Assembly (NCBI GenBank): GCA_002245135.1 | Contig: NGBS01000076.1 | Location: 1 to 21,725, forward strand | Length of the DNA: 21,725 nt | Origin: Proteromonas lacertae | Lineage: Eukaryota > Sar > Bigyra > Opalinata > Proteromonadidae | Direction: 5' to 3' | Shown: piece after piece, positions 10,252-21,155 of the stretch | Position numbering within the stretch: the stretch's first letter is position 1 | How the letters are laid out: every line of letters begins with the position of its first letter | Position numbers and translations under genes: made by a program | The notes under the pieces: generated by a model | Database searches by the model: none | Told to the model about the DNA's origin: nothing | Seen by the model: the letters and a program-made list of their open reading frames with translations, nothing else

Positions 10252-10990
10252 ATGTCTTCATCAGTTTATCGAAAGAATCTTGGTATTAAAACTGTTAAAT
10301 GTGTTTTTCTTGGGTATTGTTCTTCTTTTATTCTTTTTTTATAGAGATTCACAAGTTGGAAAGTCAAGTTTACTTATGTCTTATAGAAATGGATCAATTC
10401 CAAGAGAACATATTCCAACAGGTATTTATTGTTATTATTATTGTATGTAGTGTTTGATGATCAAGGTAAAATAATGGAATATCAAAATAGAAGAATTCAA
10501 TTACATCTAATTGATACTTCTGGTATAAGTTATTCTTATTATATAATAATAATAAATAGGTTCAGAAGAATATGATTGTATTAGAAATATTTCATATTCA
10601 AATGTTTCTATTTTCATTCTCACTTTTTCTACTGTCAATATCAAATCATTACAATCAATTCTACAAAAATGGAATAAAGAAATTTCATCATTTTCACCTA
10701 ACTCTGTTAAAATATTACTTGGAACAAAAAATGATTTAAAAGATGATGTTGAAGATAATCAACAAATTGTTACTGAGCAAATGGCTATTAGAGCAGCTAA
10801 TCAATTGAATTGTTCTTTTTATCATGAATGTTCAGCTGTTACTCAAGAAGGATTAGATGAATTATTCCACAAAATGACTAAAATATATTGTGAAAAGAAT
10901 GAAGATATAAAAAACATTCCACCAGATTTTGAAACAAATAACAATGAAGAGGATAAAAAATATAAAAATAACTGTTGTATTTTAATGTAA
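10252..10990 (+). CDS. Rho-family small GTPase with Rnd-like substitutions
   Basis: Four exons: 10252-10313, 10345-10421, 10451-10522, 10560-10990; 213 residues. The P-loop is GDSQVGKS (21-28), switch I is IPTVFDD (Thr46 is the Mg-binding Thr), switch II is DTSGSEEYD (68-76), the base motifs are TKND and HECSAVTQEGL, and the C-terminus is a CILM CAAX box with a preceding Cys, so prenylation (Met end favours farnesyl) and palmitoylation at a membrane are likely. VFDD, SYSN and CSAVTQ place it in the Rho/Rac family, although the Rho insert is short. Three positions needed for GTP hydrolysis differ from Rac: Gly12, Ala59 and Gln61 are all Ser here (23, 70, 72). Vertebrate Rnd proteins also deviate at these sites and stay GTP-bound, so this protein may be permanently active and regulated by expression or turnover. 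Orthology to Rnd is not implied. Confidence 0.9.
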
Positions 10991-11657
10991 AATATTAATT
11001 CTATGTTGTTTCTTCTATTGTTTTATTTCTTATTATAACTTCACAAATATACAGCTATAATTATTACACACAATCAGTGAAATTTTGGGTTTCATGCGAT
11101 ATTACTGATAGATTCTAACTGTTTTTTCCCTTCAAAATGATAATTATCAACACCTCTTCTTTCTTTATCTCATTTTTGTACTAAATTTTTAATCTATTCA
11201 CAGATAATTAAAATAATGGTTCATTTAGTATCACAAAAACTAATAACAACGAATAATCACATCACTTGATTTTTGGTCAAGTGTTGCTCAAATTTAACCA
11301 AGTAAGGAAATTTAACATAATATTGCTGAATAATTACAATTCATAAATAATAATATAATCGCATTAATAGATTAAACAGTATTAATGAGGAATAATCAAT
11401 CATTCAAAATTAATGTAACGGATATTATTTTAATTATTCTTTGTTTTTGTTGTATTGAATGAGATTAAATCTCTATGTGTATATAACTTCAAGCAACCAT
11501 TTGTGTGATAAAAAAAACAGATGACTATTTGCAGATTGACCATTTGTTAGTCGAATTAGAGAAAATAATAAGTAAGAAGTATAATTTTAATATATTTATT
11601 TTAGTTGTATAAAAACTCTATAAAATGGAATTGTGAGATATAAAGAATAGAAAGTAT
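10991..11657. other. Intergenic between convergent GTPase and Crinkler-like genes
   Basis: A 667-nt AT-rich stretch with no coding signal I trust. A 7-bp stem, CACTTGA at 11264-11270 with TCAAGTG at 11278-11284, is followed by related CTCAAATTTAACCAAG sequence. Presumably it carries the 3' ends of both genes. Confidence 0.5.
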
Positions 11658-14591
11658 TTATTCAATATTATCATCATCTTCATTATCACAACTTTCTTTA
11701 TCTTCATCTCTATCTTCATCTTCACTTTCATCCTTACAATAAGGATCTCCATCAATTTCAAATTCAATTCTTCTTCTTCTTCTAGTTTTGCTTGTTGTGT
11801 GATAATTTGGACGGAAAAGATCTCGATATACACCATACATTGCCATTCTGCCTGTACATTTTGATATATTTCCATATCCTTCTATTTGTGTTAAATCACC
11901 ATCTTTTATTTGATAACATGAAATATTTGTCATATTTATTGTTCCATTCTCAGGATATTTACTTACTTCTGAAGCATATTCAGAAAAAGAAAACCCTTCT
12001 AATTGTCTTTTAAATTCATTTTTTAATCCTTCCAAATAGTCTTCATCTTCATCTTCATCATGTATAAATAAACCAGGAATATATCCATATTCCTCTGGTT
12101 GTTCATCATAAGCATAATAGTGATTTGCCTCTTTCTCAGTAAATGGAGGAATATAAATAACCATAGGAGTTCTTTTAGATTTGAATTCTTTATATTTTCT
12201 CAAATAAGGATTACTAAATAATATCATAATATCAGTATCAGTATAATCATTACTTTTTATCATTATATCATCAGCTATTATCACTAATTTCCCATTTTTA
12301 GGTATTTCATTTTTATTAATTCTCATAAACACACCAGTTTCTTTTGGAGCATAATAAAACTTGTTTTCATTCGATATAAATAACACATTGTAATTATCAT
12401 TTTCAGAAAATAAGTAATGACTATAATAATAACACAAATAATAGCTTAGAATTGTTTTACCAATTCCTTCTACTCCAAATATTAAATAATCTCTATTTCC
12501 TTCACTATTACTATTGGTTATTAAGTTCAATATAGTTTTATAGCAATCTCTATTAATCAAATCATGTTTATTTATTATCAATGATCCTTTCTTATTATCA
12601 ACGATAATCTCATTTAATTGTAAATCAATATCATTAGGTATTTTTTCTTTCTTTGATGGAATATCATCTAACAGTTTTTTGTCAATTCTTATGTTAAATG
12701 CTTTGGGTTTTAAACTGATGGTTGGCTTTTCTTTATTGATCTTCTTTTTGTTTTTATCATCATCATCATCTTCTTCATCTTCATCTTCATCTTCATCTTT
12801 TTCTATTTTATCATCTTCATCAGCAAAACCAAATTCATTTCCTGGAGCAAATCTAGAATGAGTATTTATATGAGTAACAGGTGGTAATGATTCATTATTT
12901 TGACTGATCTTCAATTCGTTTAATCGTTTTACAGTAAAATATTTCTCTAAATATTTATCATTTAAAACTAAACCATATCGAACATATCCTTCTCTTTGGA
13001 TTATTACTTCTTTTGATTCTAATTTTTCTTTATCTTTTTTTGAGGAGTAAACATTACACTATAAAGTATATAAGTCATGATAAAAAAATACATTATAAAT
13101 CTCATTTTGGTCATCATCATTGATTTGAAGTGAAGAATCATCATAAAACACTTTAAATACACAGTCACTTACGATGAAGTCATATCGATCATTCTGCTCG
13201 TTTAGAAAGTAACAAGATTGTGATTTATTCTTGTTTCCTTCATAGCTACAGATATAAAAATGACTATATTTTGTATGAATATTATTTTCCATGGATTTTG
13301 TAATATCATTAACTATTTCTGGATTAGATGATATTATATATATTACAAGCATTCTGTAGAGGATAGCTTTTATTTCTTCATCATCTATTTCTTTATATAA
13401 ACTATATATATATCTATTTTCAATATAGGCTTCTTCATCAATACTCTCTCTTGTAACACAATTCATAAATGTATAACAAATTTTTCTTGAATTGAATTTC
13501 AAATACTTTTGAGGTTTACCATCTTTTAAATTGTAATGAAATGCTAAATTCAGTATTTCATTTTCTTCATATCTTCTACTTAACAGATACTCATCAATAA
13601 ACTCTTTAAACTCTTTGAAATGAATTATACTTTGTAATATCTTTCTATATTCATCCCAATAATCTCTCTGAAATACATCTCTATAGATATAATGATTGTG
13701 AATGTATCTAGGATTATAACCATAATCAATCATCACATTTTCATCAACAACCCCATTGTCATAGTTTAAACATGTTTTAAACCACATTCTAACTTCATTT
13801 GGACTAAATATATCAAAATGTATTGTTTTTGAATTGTTATTCATATAATATCTATAAAACTCTTTCTTTGGAGAACTAATGGAGATTATGATATTATCAG
13901 CAGAGGCATTACCATAACTATCACAAATAATAATTGAATTTTTCACATTATCAATATTACAATCATGTAAATGTTCTAATACATAACATTCTCCTTTCTT
14001 GACATATTTATAAACCATTGAATCTTCAGATTTTATAAAATAAATCTCTCTTCCTTTCAATACATCTTCTTTCTCATTCTTTATATTCATTAACATAAAA
14101 TAGGCAAATGAAGTATTACCATTACCTGTTTGACCAATCACTACAAAATGAGGATTTTCATTCTTTGAATTCTTTATATCATTCATTATCTCAATGTATT
14201 TCTCTTTGTAACATTCTCTAATAAAGATTCTCTTTTCTGGAAAGTCATTAATCTCTATACTTTCATTGAAACTCATAAATGAGTCATTCAATGTTAAACT
14301 GTTCACTATAGATGAAATTAAATCATCATGCGGATTTTCTACATTTGTTGCTCCTTTCATCAAATCTTCAATCTTTTTACTTGATATCACTTTTTTAATC
14401 TCTTCCAGGGTGAATTTTACTTTTTCGGCGTTTCTATTCAATAAGAAGTAATAATATCTAGAAATTGAATCAAGATCTTTGGGAAGATAGCTAATGGAAG
14501 TAGCTAAACTATCAATCATCTCAGATAATACTTCTTCACTACTTCTGCAAGCATTTAAATTGCAAACATCTATTTTATCAACTTGATTCAT
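11658..14591 (-). CDS. Protein with two Crinkler/RHS-like P-loop NTPase modules
   Basis: Two long frames join through a 33-nt intron (13059-13091, GTAT..TAG, phase 0), giving exons 13092-14591 and 11658-13058 and about 966 residues. The first module (about 130-300) has a P-loop-like GQTGNGN stretch, a strand ending in IIICDS, then ISISSPKKEFYRYY and, after SPNEVRMWF, YNPRYIHNH. The second (about 680-830) has DYLIFGVEGIGKTILSYYL, IIADD and LFSNPYLRKYKEF followed by IPPFTEKEA. This order (P-loop, acidic strand, SSP-like sensor, E motif, PRY) is that of the NTPase of Crinkler (CRN) and retrotransposon-hot-spot-type proteins, which are multicopy in many protists and fungi. Only the second P-loop is canonical; the first departs from consensus and may not bind ATP. 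Between and after the modules lie Asp/Glu-rich tracts and an Arg run (about 930). No signal peptide or nuclease domain is seen. Function unknown. Confidence 0.7.
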
Positions 14592-14985
14592 CGAGATAAA
14601 GATAAAAACAAAATACCTCCAAAAAGAAATATATCCGTTTCTTCTTCTTTTTATTCTTCTTTCTTTACAATATTCTTCATTTACTAAGTCTACTCTAAAT
14701 CATATATCATTTTCATTAATTATTATACACAACATAACATAGAATTAATCCTTCTTTTTATCGATTATACAAAAATCTTCGTTTCATAATGCTCCATTTC
14801 ATTGAGCATATAATCACTAAAGTTATTCCACTTATACAGTTTAAAATGATTAGAAATGTAGTAGAAAATTCTAAAATTTTCTTAAAACTTGTCAAGCCAA
14901 ATCATAGAAAAATCTAGAAAGCTATTTATTTTTAACATTAATATTAATCATAATAATAAATATACATTGCGAATTAATTAAATTT
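14592..14985. other. Intergenic, upstream of the Crinkler-like gene
   Basis: A 394-nt AT-rich stretch with pyrimidine-rich sequence near 14635-14680 just before the Crinkler-like gene (minus strand). It also contains the 3' end of the LRR pseudokinase gene. No other feature recognised. Confidence 0.5.
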
Positions 14986-17900
14986 CTATACATATATCCT
15001 AACATTCTTCATTTCTGACTTGAATTGATTGATAATACTTAAATCTTCAAGTTTATTATTCTTTATATAAATCTCATTTATATTTTTATTCTTTGTTGTT
15101 ATATCACATAAGTATTTTACACTTTTGTTTGTAAGATTATTATTTGAAATGTTTATTGTTTTTATTTCTAATAACTTTGATATTAATACACTTAAGAGTC
15201 TTATATCTTCATCATTTAATTCATTATATTGCATATCTAAAGTATTATTCAGTCTTATCCCATTAATTAATTTAAATTTCATAGAATTTGTTGGTAATGA
15301 TAATACTACACAAATTGGGCATGCTAATGTTGGTTGAATAAAACATAAATGTAATAAAAAATTAAATATTCTTTCATTATTACTATATACATATTCTTCA
15401 CATATCATCTTTAATACATAATGGTTATTCATATACATATTCCTAATATTATAAATAAACTCCAAACTATCATCATATCTACTAATATTATTCATAAAAT
15501 ACACATAATAATTATCTAAATTATAAGTTTATATATATATATATACATAAACTATCATAATGTAATATAAAAGACATTATATTATCATCTAGTGAATTAT
15601 TATTAATATTATTACCATATAGTGATATTTGTGTTAATGATTGAAGTAAAGTAGTTGATTCATATAGTATACTTAATCCAGCTATTGTTATTTGATTGTC
15701 TATATGCATTATACATTATTATATATTAATACTATTTAACTTTAGCTTGTTTAAATTACTGAGTATATGAAATGAATGACTTATATAACCAACGCCAACA
15801 TCAGAAATAACATTTTCTATTATATAATCATAATAAATTTATATATATATATATATATACTACTCAAATCAAAAATATTCAATCTTCTAATTGATGGTAT
15901 TGATTGAATTATATTATTGATATCTGAATCATTTATTCTACAGTTTGAGAGAGATAATAGTTCTAAGGATGTCAGTAATGACAAACTATCACTCAAACAT
16001 TTCATCGACATTCCACTTAAGTTATTGTTATTTAATGTCAATTCAAATAATTTCATATATATAAATGAATTACATAAATTAGACATTCCTATATGAGTAA
16101 AATTTGAATTTGTTATTGATAACTTTTCTAATTGTATTCTGTTATATATTAACTCAGTAAACTGAATTACACTTTTATCACCATCCACTAATCTCGAAAT
16201 ATTACACTCTTCTAATGATTTGTGATTAGAAATGAAATAAGAAATATAACTAACTCCATTTGATGTATAGTAATTATCTATAATATATATATATAAAATT
16301 ATTATATATATACTTTCAATATTCAATACTTCAAAATTTTTTATCTTCAACAATGCCAAACATAAACATTCTATTCCTTTATCTCCTATTAAATTATCTA
16401 TTTTTTTTTATAATATGTAATAGAGTATATATATATACTTCCTATATTCATATTTGTCAGATTTGTACAACGTATTATTGACTTACTTAACTCAATAACT
16501 CCTTCATCACCAATTTGGTTCAAGTCAATCCAAAACACATTCAAATTTGTAAGGACAGAAATCGTTATAGACAATTCTTTTAAATCTGAATCATTTATAT
16601 TATTCACTATTTTAAATAGACAAATATAAACAAATAAATAATAGTAATATATACTGGAAAGGATTAGATTCTTCAACTTTATTGTGTATGGGAATATTGA
16701 TGAAAGATAACCTATTCCATTTGGTATATATTCTCTATCATTATCACTATCTTCTTGTTCTTCTTCTTCATCATCTTTAGACGAATATTTTATGTTCTTT
16801 ATTCTACAACAACACATATATATCCCCCACAATGTGCTTAATTTATAATTACAATGTAATAAATCTTTAAACCATGTAGTTGGAATAGTACAGCATGAAA
16901 ATGTATAAGATGCTGGATAATTGAAATTTGGATGAAATTGTCTAACTATTTCCATCATTTCACTATCATTATCACCTAAATATGAAACACCATAACTCTT
17001 TATTTTACACAATTGATCTAATAAATAAATATAACTATTCAACAATTTAGATGTTTTTATCTCTGAAAAATCAATTTGTATTCCACCTTGCGTTATTTTG
17101 TTTAATATGATGTATTCTACAGAATTTGTATCCAATTTTTTCATTAAAGTCTCTTTTGTTGTTGATGTTGTTGGACCAGAAATGAATAAATTAATAAGTA
17201 ACTTGAAATAATCATTATTATGGTTTGTATTATACTCATTTAATATACAATTCATTACTTCTATTTAGATAATAAAACAAATATTAATTATACTTGCATT
17301 GTATCGAAGGTTGAATAATGATTTAAAATCTTTTATTATTAAATTATTATCAGTTAATAAATAAATAGATTCCATTTTACTTACTGGAATTTTCACATTC
17401 TTGAATTTAGGTAATTTGGATAAAAAATAACATATATACCTCACATCTGCAAGTTCTTCTTTTTCTGTATCATTTATTGGTATTCTGCTTAAGTTTAAAT
17501 ATGTAAATGTTTTTATATTTGAAAGACAATAACATAAGTGTTTTATTGATTTGGAAGTTATACAATTATCTATTTTCAAATTATTAATAGAAATATATAT
17601 ATAAATAAGATACTAGCAAGTGATAATTCTTCTAATTCACTCAATATTGTTATGTAACTACTAAATATTATTATTGATTTATTCAATAGATGAGTATTAC
17701 TTAGTTTTAGTGATTTTAAATGGTTGATATATGAAAAATTCTTAATTAAACTCTTTAAACCATCTATTTTTATTCTATTATCAGACAAATTCAGTCTTTC
17801 AAGGTTTGTTATATATTTAAATGGAGATATTAACCTCTTAAGCCATTTGGAACTGAAACAATTGTGAAATAAGTTTAAACTTCTTAAGGATGTCAAAAAT

Positions 17901-19229
17901 GTAACAATATGACAAAAATATTCCATTCCAGGATCTTTTAATTCCATTTCTATACTCAATAATAATAATAAACATATTAAATAATACTTGCTAAATTTAA
18001 TTCTTTAATTCCTTCTAATCTAAACAAATTTTGTAACAATATATAACTTCCACTTATTGATAATTTGTTATTGTAATAATCAATTCTAAAATTCTCTTTT
18101 ATTCCTTTAGATATTGTGTATAATGTGTCATTTCTATCATCATTTCTCAACATATTAAATTGATGAAGAATTTTAGATTTTATTTTTTTATAATTCCAAT
18201 ATAAATTAATTAATAAAAATAAATACTCTTTTGAAGGAGATGATATGAAATTATCTATTATATAATTGAGTATTATTTTGTTATTGATAATTCTTTGATA
18301 GATTAAATCATTTGGAACAATTAGGTATTTATTAATAATGAATAATGTTATAAAGTCTTTATTATATTCTATTTCATTATTAATTCTCATATTATTCAAT
18401 TCACATTTCACTTCTTTTACATTAATTCTTTTATATTGATTTCTATTCAGCAATTTTTGGATTATTTTGATATATTCTTCTTTTATTATCATATTATAAT
18501 TTGGATTTATTACACAAATTTCTGTTTTTGTTATTATATAATATATTATACAACCGAAACTCCACATATCTGATGAATATGTAATTTCTTTTCTGCTTTT
18601 CATTTCAGGTGATAAATATATTAAATCTTTCCTTGTATATTGTAATTCTCCATTGTATATCTCATGATCATTATGATCAGCTAATAAATAGTGATTTGTC
18701 TTGAAATTCAAAAATATGTTTGAAGGCTTGATGTTCAAATGACAAAGAAAATGGGAATGAAATTCTTCAATTCCTTCACAAATATCTAATAACACACTAT
18801 TTATATCTTCATTCAATATTTCACCATTTTTAATTATACTTTCGATTGAATTATTCTCTAAATATGACATTGTCTTGCTTATTATCTTTGATTCATAAGT
18901 ATAACACACTTCACATGGAAGAATATGAAATAATGTTGTTATATTGTACAAATATAACTAGTTAATTATAAAAATTACATACATAATGACATATAGTCTC
19001 GTTATTCACATTATCTACATTTATTGTCTTTATAACTATTTGGTTATTACCACAATCATATCTAGAACTTGCTGATAGACTTAATCTTTTCTGGCTAGAG
19101 GAATTTCTTAATGATGAGGGATTCCATACTCTACAAATTGTTGCTACACCAGATATCTATTATTACAACATCATATTATACTTCTTCACAATCAACTCTC
19201 AGATCGAGAGTAAGTCTTTTCATTTTCAT
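14986..19229 (-). CDS. Leucine-rich-repeat pseudokinase, 12 exons
   Basis: Exons from the start: 19197-19229, 18983-19156, 17988-18957, 17614-17949, 17294-17569, 16655-17260, 16439-16606, 16314-16397, 15861-16277, 15733-15816, 15547-15699, 14986-15515. Every junction is GT..AG and keeps frame; about 1276 residues. An N-terminal kinase-like domain (about 12-250) has IVIK (Lys54), then HLNIKPSN where HRDxKxxN is expected (Asn144 replaces the catalytic Asp), DHN for DFG (163-165), LSPE and SSDMWSFG. It should therefore be a pseudokinase. From about 385 onward come ribonuclease-inhibitor-type LRRs of about 28 residues (such as LKLNNNQITIAGLSIL and LNIFDLSKNVISDVGVG), interrupted by less regular regions, including an acidic DDEEEEQED tract, and more LRRs near the end. 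There is no signal peptide or membrane segment, so it is probably a cytosolic scaffold. Start chosen at the first Met after an in-frame stop; the next Met is two codons later. Confidence 0.82.
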
Positions 19230-19420
19230 GTTCAACAGTTGCAGTTGCTTCCTTAAAGTTGTTTTTAGATTACTTTAATCAATCAATCAATTATTTTTCT
19301 AAATACAAATAATACAATAAAATACATTTGTATTTCTATACTGAGGCTAAAAGAATATAAAAATGTTAGTTAATACATAGCAATTTGTTAATATTGAAGG
19401 TCTAAATTTTCTTTTATTTG
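19230..19420. promoter_or_regulatory. Shared upstream region of two divergent genes
   Basis: 191 nt separate the start codons of the LRR pseudokinase (minus) and the microprotein (plus). It contains a direct AATC run (AATCAATCAATCAATTA, about 19278-19294). It must hold both promoters unless the microprotein has an upstream exon. Confidence 0.4.
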
Positions 19421-19675
19421 ATGCTTTACTTATACTACAAATACTACTCAGAAGCCGTAGTGCAATACATTTTTGCTCTTATGATGGCTGTATTTTCAAT
19501 TATGGCAATGGAAATGAAGTATTATCCAAGTATTTATGATTTTTATATTTGATTAGGTTATATTGATTACTTTATCTATCAAATTGAAGAGATTAAACAA
19601 AAGACTAATGAAATAGAAGAGTTATCTAGCTTGCTTAATGATAATTTAGAAAGTGAAAGGTTAATTTATGAATAA
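19421..19675 (+). CDS. 75-residue single-pass membrane microprotein with coiled-coil tail
   Basis: Two exons, 19421-19529 and 19557-19675, joined by a 27-nt intron with GTAT start and TTAG end; neither exon stands out alone. The product begins MLYLYYKYYSEAVVQYIFAL and has a hydrophobic stretch at about residues 12-31 (VVQYIFALMMAVFSIMAM). Then come a Tyr/Pro turn (MKYYPSYIDYF) and a charged helix with Glu/Lys/Asn and heptad-like Leu/Ile (IEEIKQKTNEIEELSSLL). The layout suggests a small tail-out membrane protein whose C-terminal helix binds a partner. I recognise no family. Convergent with RanGAP, 98 nt apart. It could be part of a larger gene if a further 5' exon exists. Confidence 0.6.
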
Positions 19676-19773
19676 TTTCATTTTATATTAATATTTATGT
19701 AAATATTAATGTATATCGGTCTTGTTTTATAATTACAAACATTAAAAAAAATAAAAAATAAAGTGAATTTTTA

Positions 19774-21070
19774 CTAAAGCTGATTTATCATATCACTTAC
19801 TTCACTACAATCAATATCTTCATTCTCTTCATCATCTCCAATATTATCATCAAATTCACATATTCTTCCATTCAAAATTTCCTTAATCTCTTCTACTACA
19901 TCATCACTAATAGAATTACCATCAATATTTAGCATCTTGAATGAAGATTTCTTCTGTAAAATATTACACAAATCATTAATAAAGTAATTACATAACTCAT
20001 TGCTATTTAAATTCAACACTTCTAACTCATTACAATAATTATTTAATAAATGATTTAATAATTTCACACCACAGTTTCCAAAATCATTATTTGATAAAAT
20101 CAACACTTTTATATGATTATTTTCTTTCAATAACTTACATATATCAAATAATTCTGTTATTCCAATGTTATTGTAACTTAAATCTAAATACTCTATTGAT
20201 GTTACTTTCACTTCAATTAACGCTTTAATTATCTTTATAATTCCTTCTGTTTCAAATCCACAATCTCCTAAACATAATTTCTTTAAGTTTCTCATAAAAT
20301 CCTTTTTTTCTAATATATTTTCAGTTAATAATATTCCAGCTTCTAAACCTAATGAATTATCATTCAAATCTAAACTTTCTATATTCTTCAATTCATTTAT
20401 TCCTTTTATTAGTTCTAATCCACCTTCATTACCTGTTCTAGTAGATGCCCATCTAAAATCACTTATTGAAGGATGGTGTTTCAAAATCTTTGAAACATTA
20501 ATGGCTCCTTCATCACCACTCATCTATATTGTCATCATAAATATAATAATTATATACATTGTTGAAGAAATTAAGAGTCTTTAAGTTAGAATGTTCATTG
20601 ATACACATGATATCACTCAATATTCCTATAGCATCACCTGATAAACCATCATTACATAACATTAACTTTTCTAATGAACTCATATTTTCCAATACAGGTT
20701 TACATGATTTTATTCCCAATGGACCAAGTGCATTATCACTAAAATCTAATTCTTTTAGATTTTTTGAACTTAGTGATTTGTTAATCTCTTCTAAAACATA
20801 TTGCGCTTCTTCTGTCTCAATTCCAGAATATATATCACTCAAATTTACTTTTTCTAATTTTGGGAGTTTACCTATTGCTTCTATTCAATATTAATAGTGT
20901 ATATAATCTATACCACAAAGTATTGGCACTGCGCTTTTTCTATAACTTCTAGTACTGAATATTACACTGTCATAATCAGCTTTATCATTGTCTAATACAT
21001 CTTTAAGCAAACTTTTTGCTTTTTCTTCTTCTACCAACATCCTTTCACCTCTTAAATCGAGGAGTGACAT
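19774..21070 (-). CDS. Ran GTPase-activating protein (RanGAP1/Rna1)
   Basis: Three exons on the minus strand: 20914-21070, 20558-20880, 19774-20523; 409 residues, near yeast Rna1 (386). It stimulates GTP hydrolysis by Ran in the cytoplasm, which keeps RanGTP low outside the nucleus and drives nuclear transport. The sequence follows the Rna1 pattern through the LRRs: VNLSDIYSGIETEE (Rna1: SDIFTGR), ELDFSDNALGPLG (Rna1: LSDNAFGP), KLMLCNDGLSG (Rna1: LYLHNNGLG), then further RI-type LRRs and the acidic C-terminus typical of the family (DDNIGDDEENEDID). The Asn that corresponds to Rna1 Asn131 is present (Asn129). The residue matching Rna1 Arg74 is Ile73. The start is the first Met of the frame giving a normal N-terminus. 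No SUMO-conjugation domain of the animal type. Confidence 0.88.
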
Positions 21071-21155
21071 TCGAAAAATCAAAAATTCAAGTTTGGTTTA
21101 TTTTTTTGATTAATTTTGAAAACCCTCTTTCAAAAAATCGATTATTGACTCATAT
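21071..21155. promoter_or_regulatory. 85-bp bidirectional promoter region
   Basis: Only 85 nt lie between the start codons of RanGAP (minus) and the Ser/Pro-rich gene (plus). It holds A/T runs and GATTAATTTTGAAAACCC-like sequence and ATCGAT at 21138-21143. Both genes probably share it. Confidence 0.45.

Noticed and set aside
11264-11284. Small stem CACTTGA/TCAAGTG as a terminator or RNA gene
   Set aside because: A 7-bp stem in AT-rich spacer DNA is expected by chance and has no supporting context.
12679-12861. Plus-strand frame with a long Ser run
   Set aside because: Antisense shadow of the Asp/Glu tract of the Crinkler-like gene.
14986-18951. Seven separate LRR or kinase genes in a row
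   Set aside because: Each gap is a GT..AG intron of 31-48 nt in matching phase, so they are exons of one gene.
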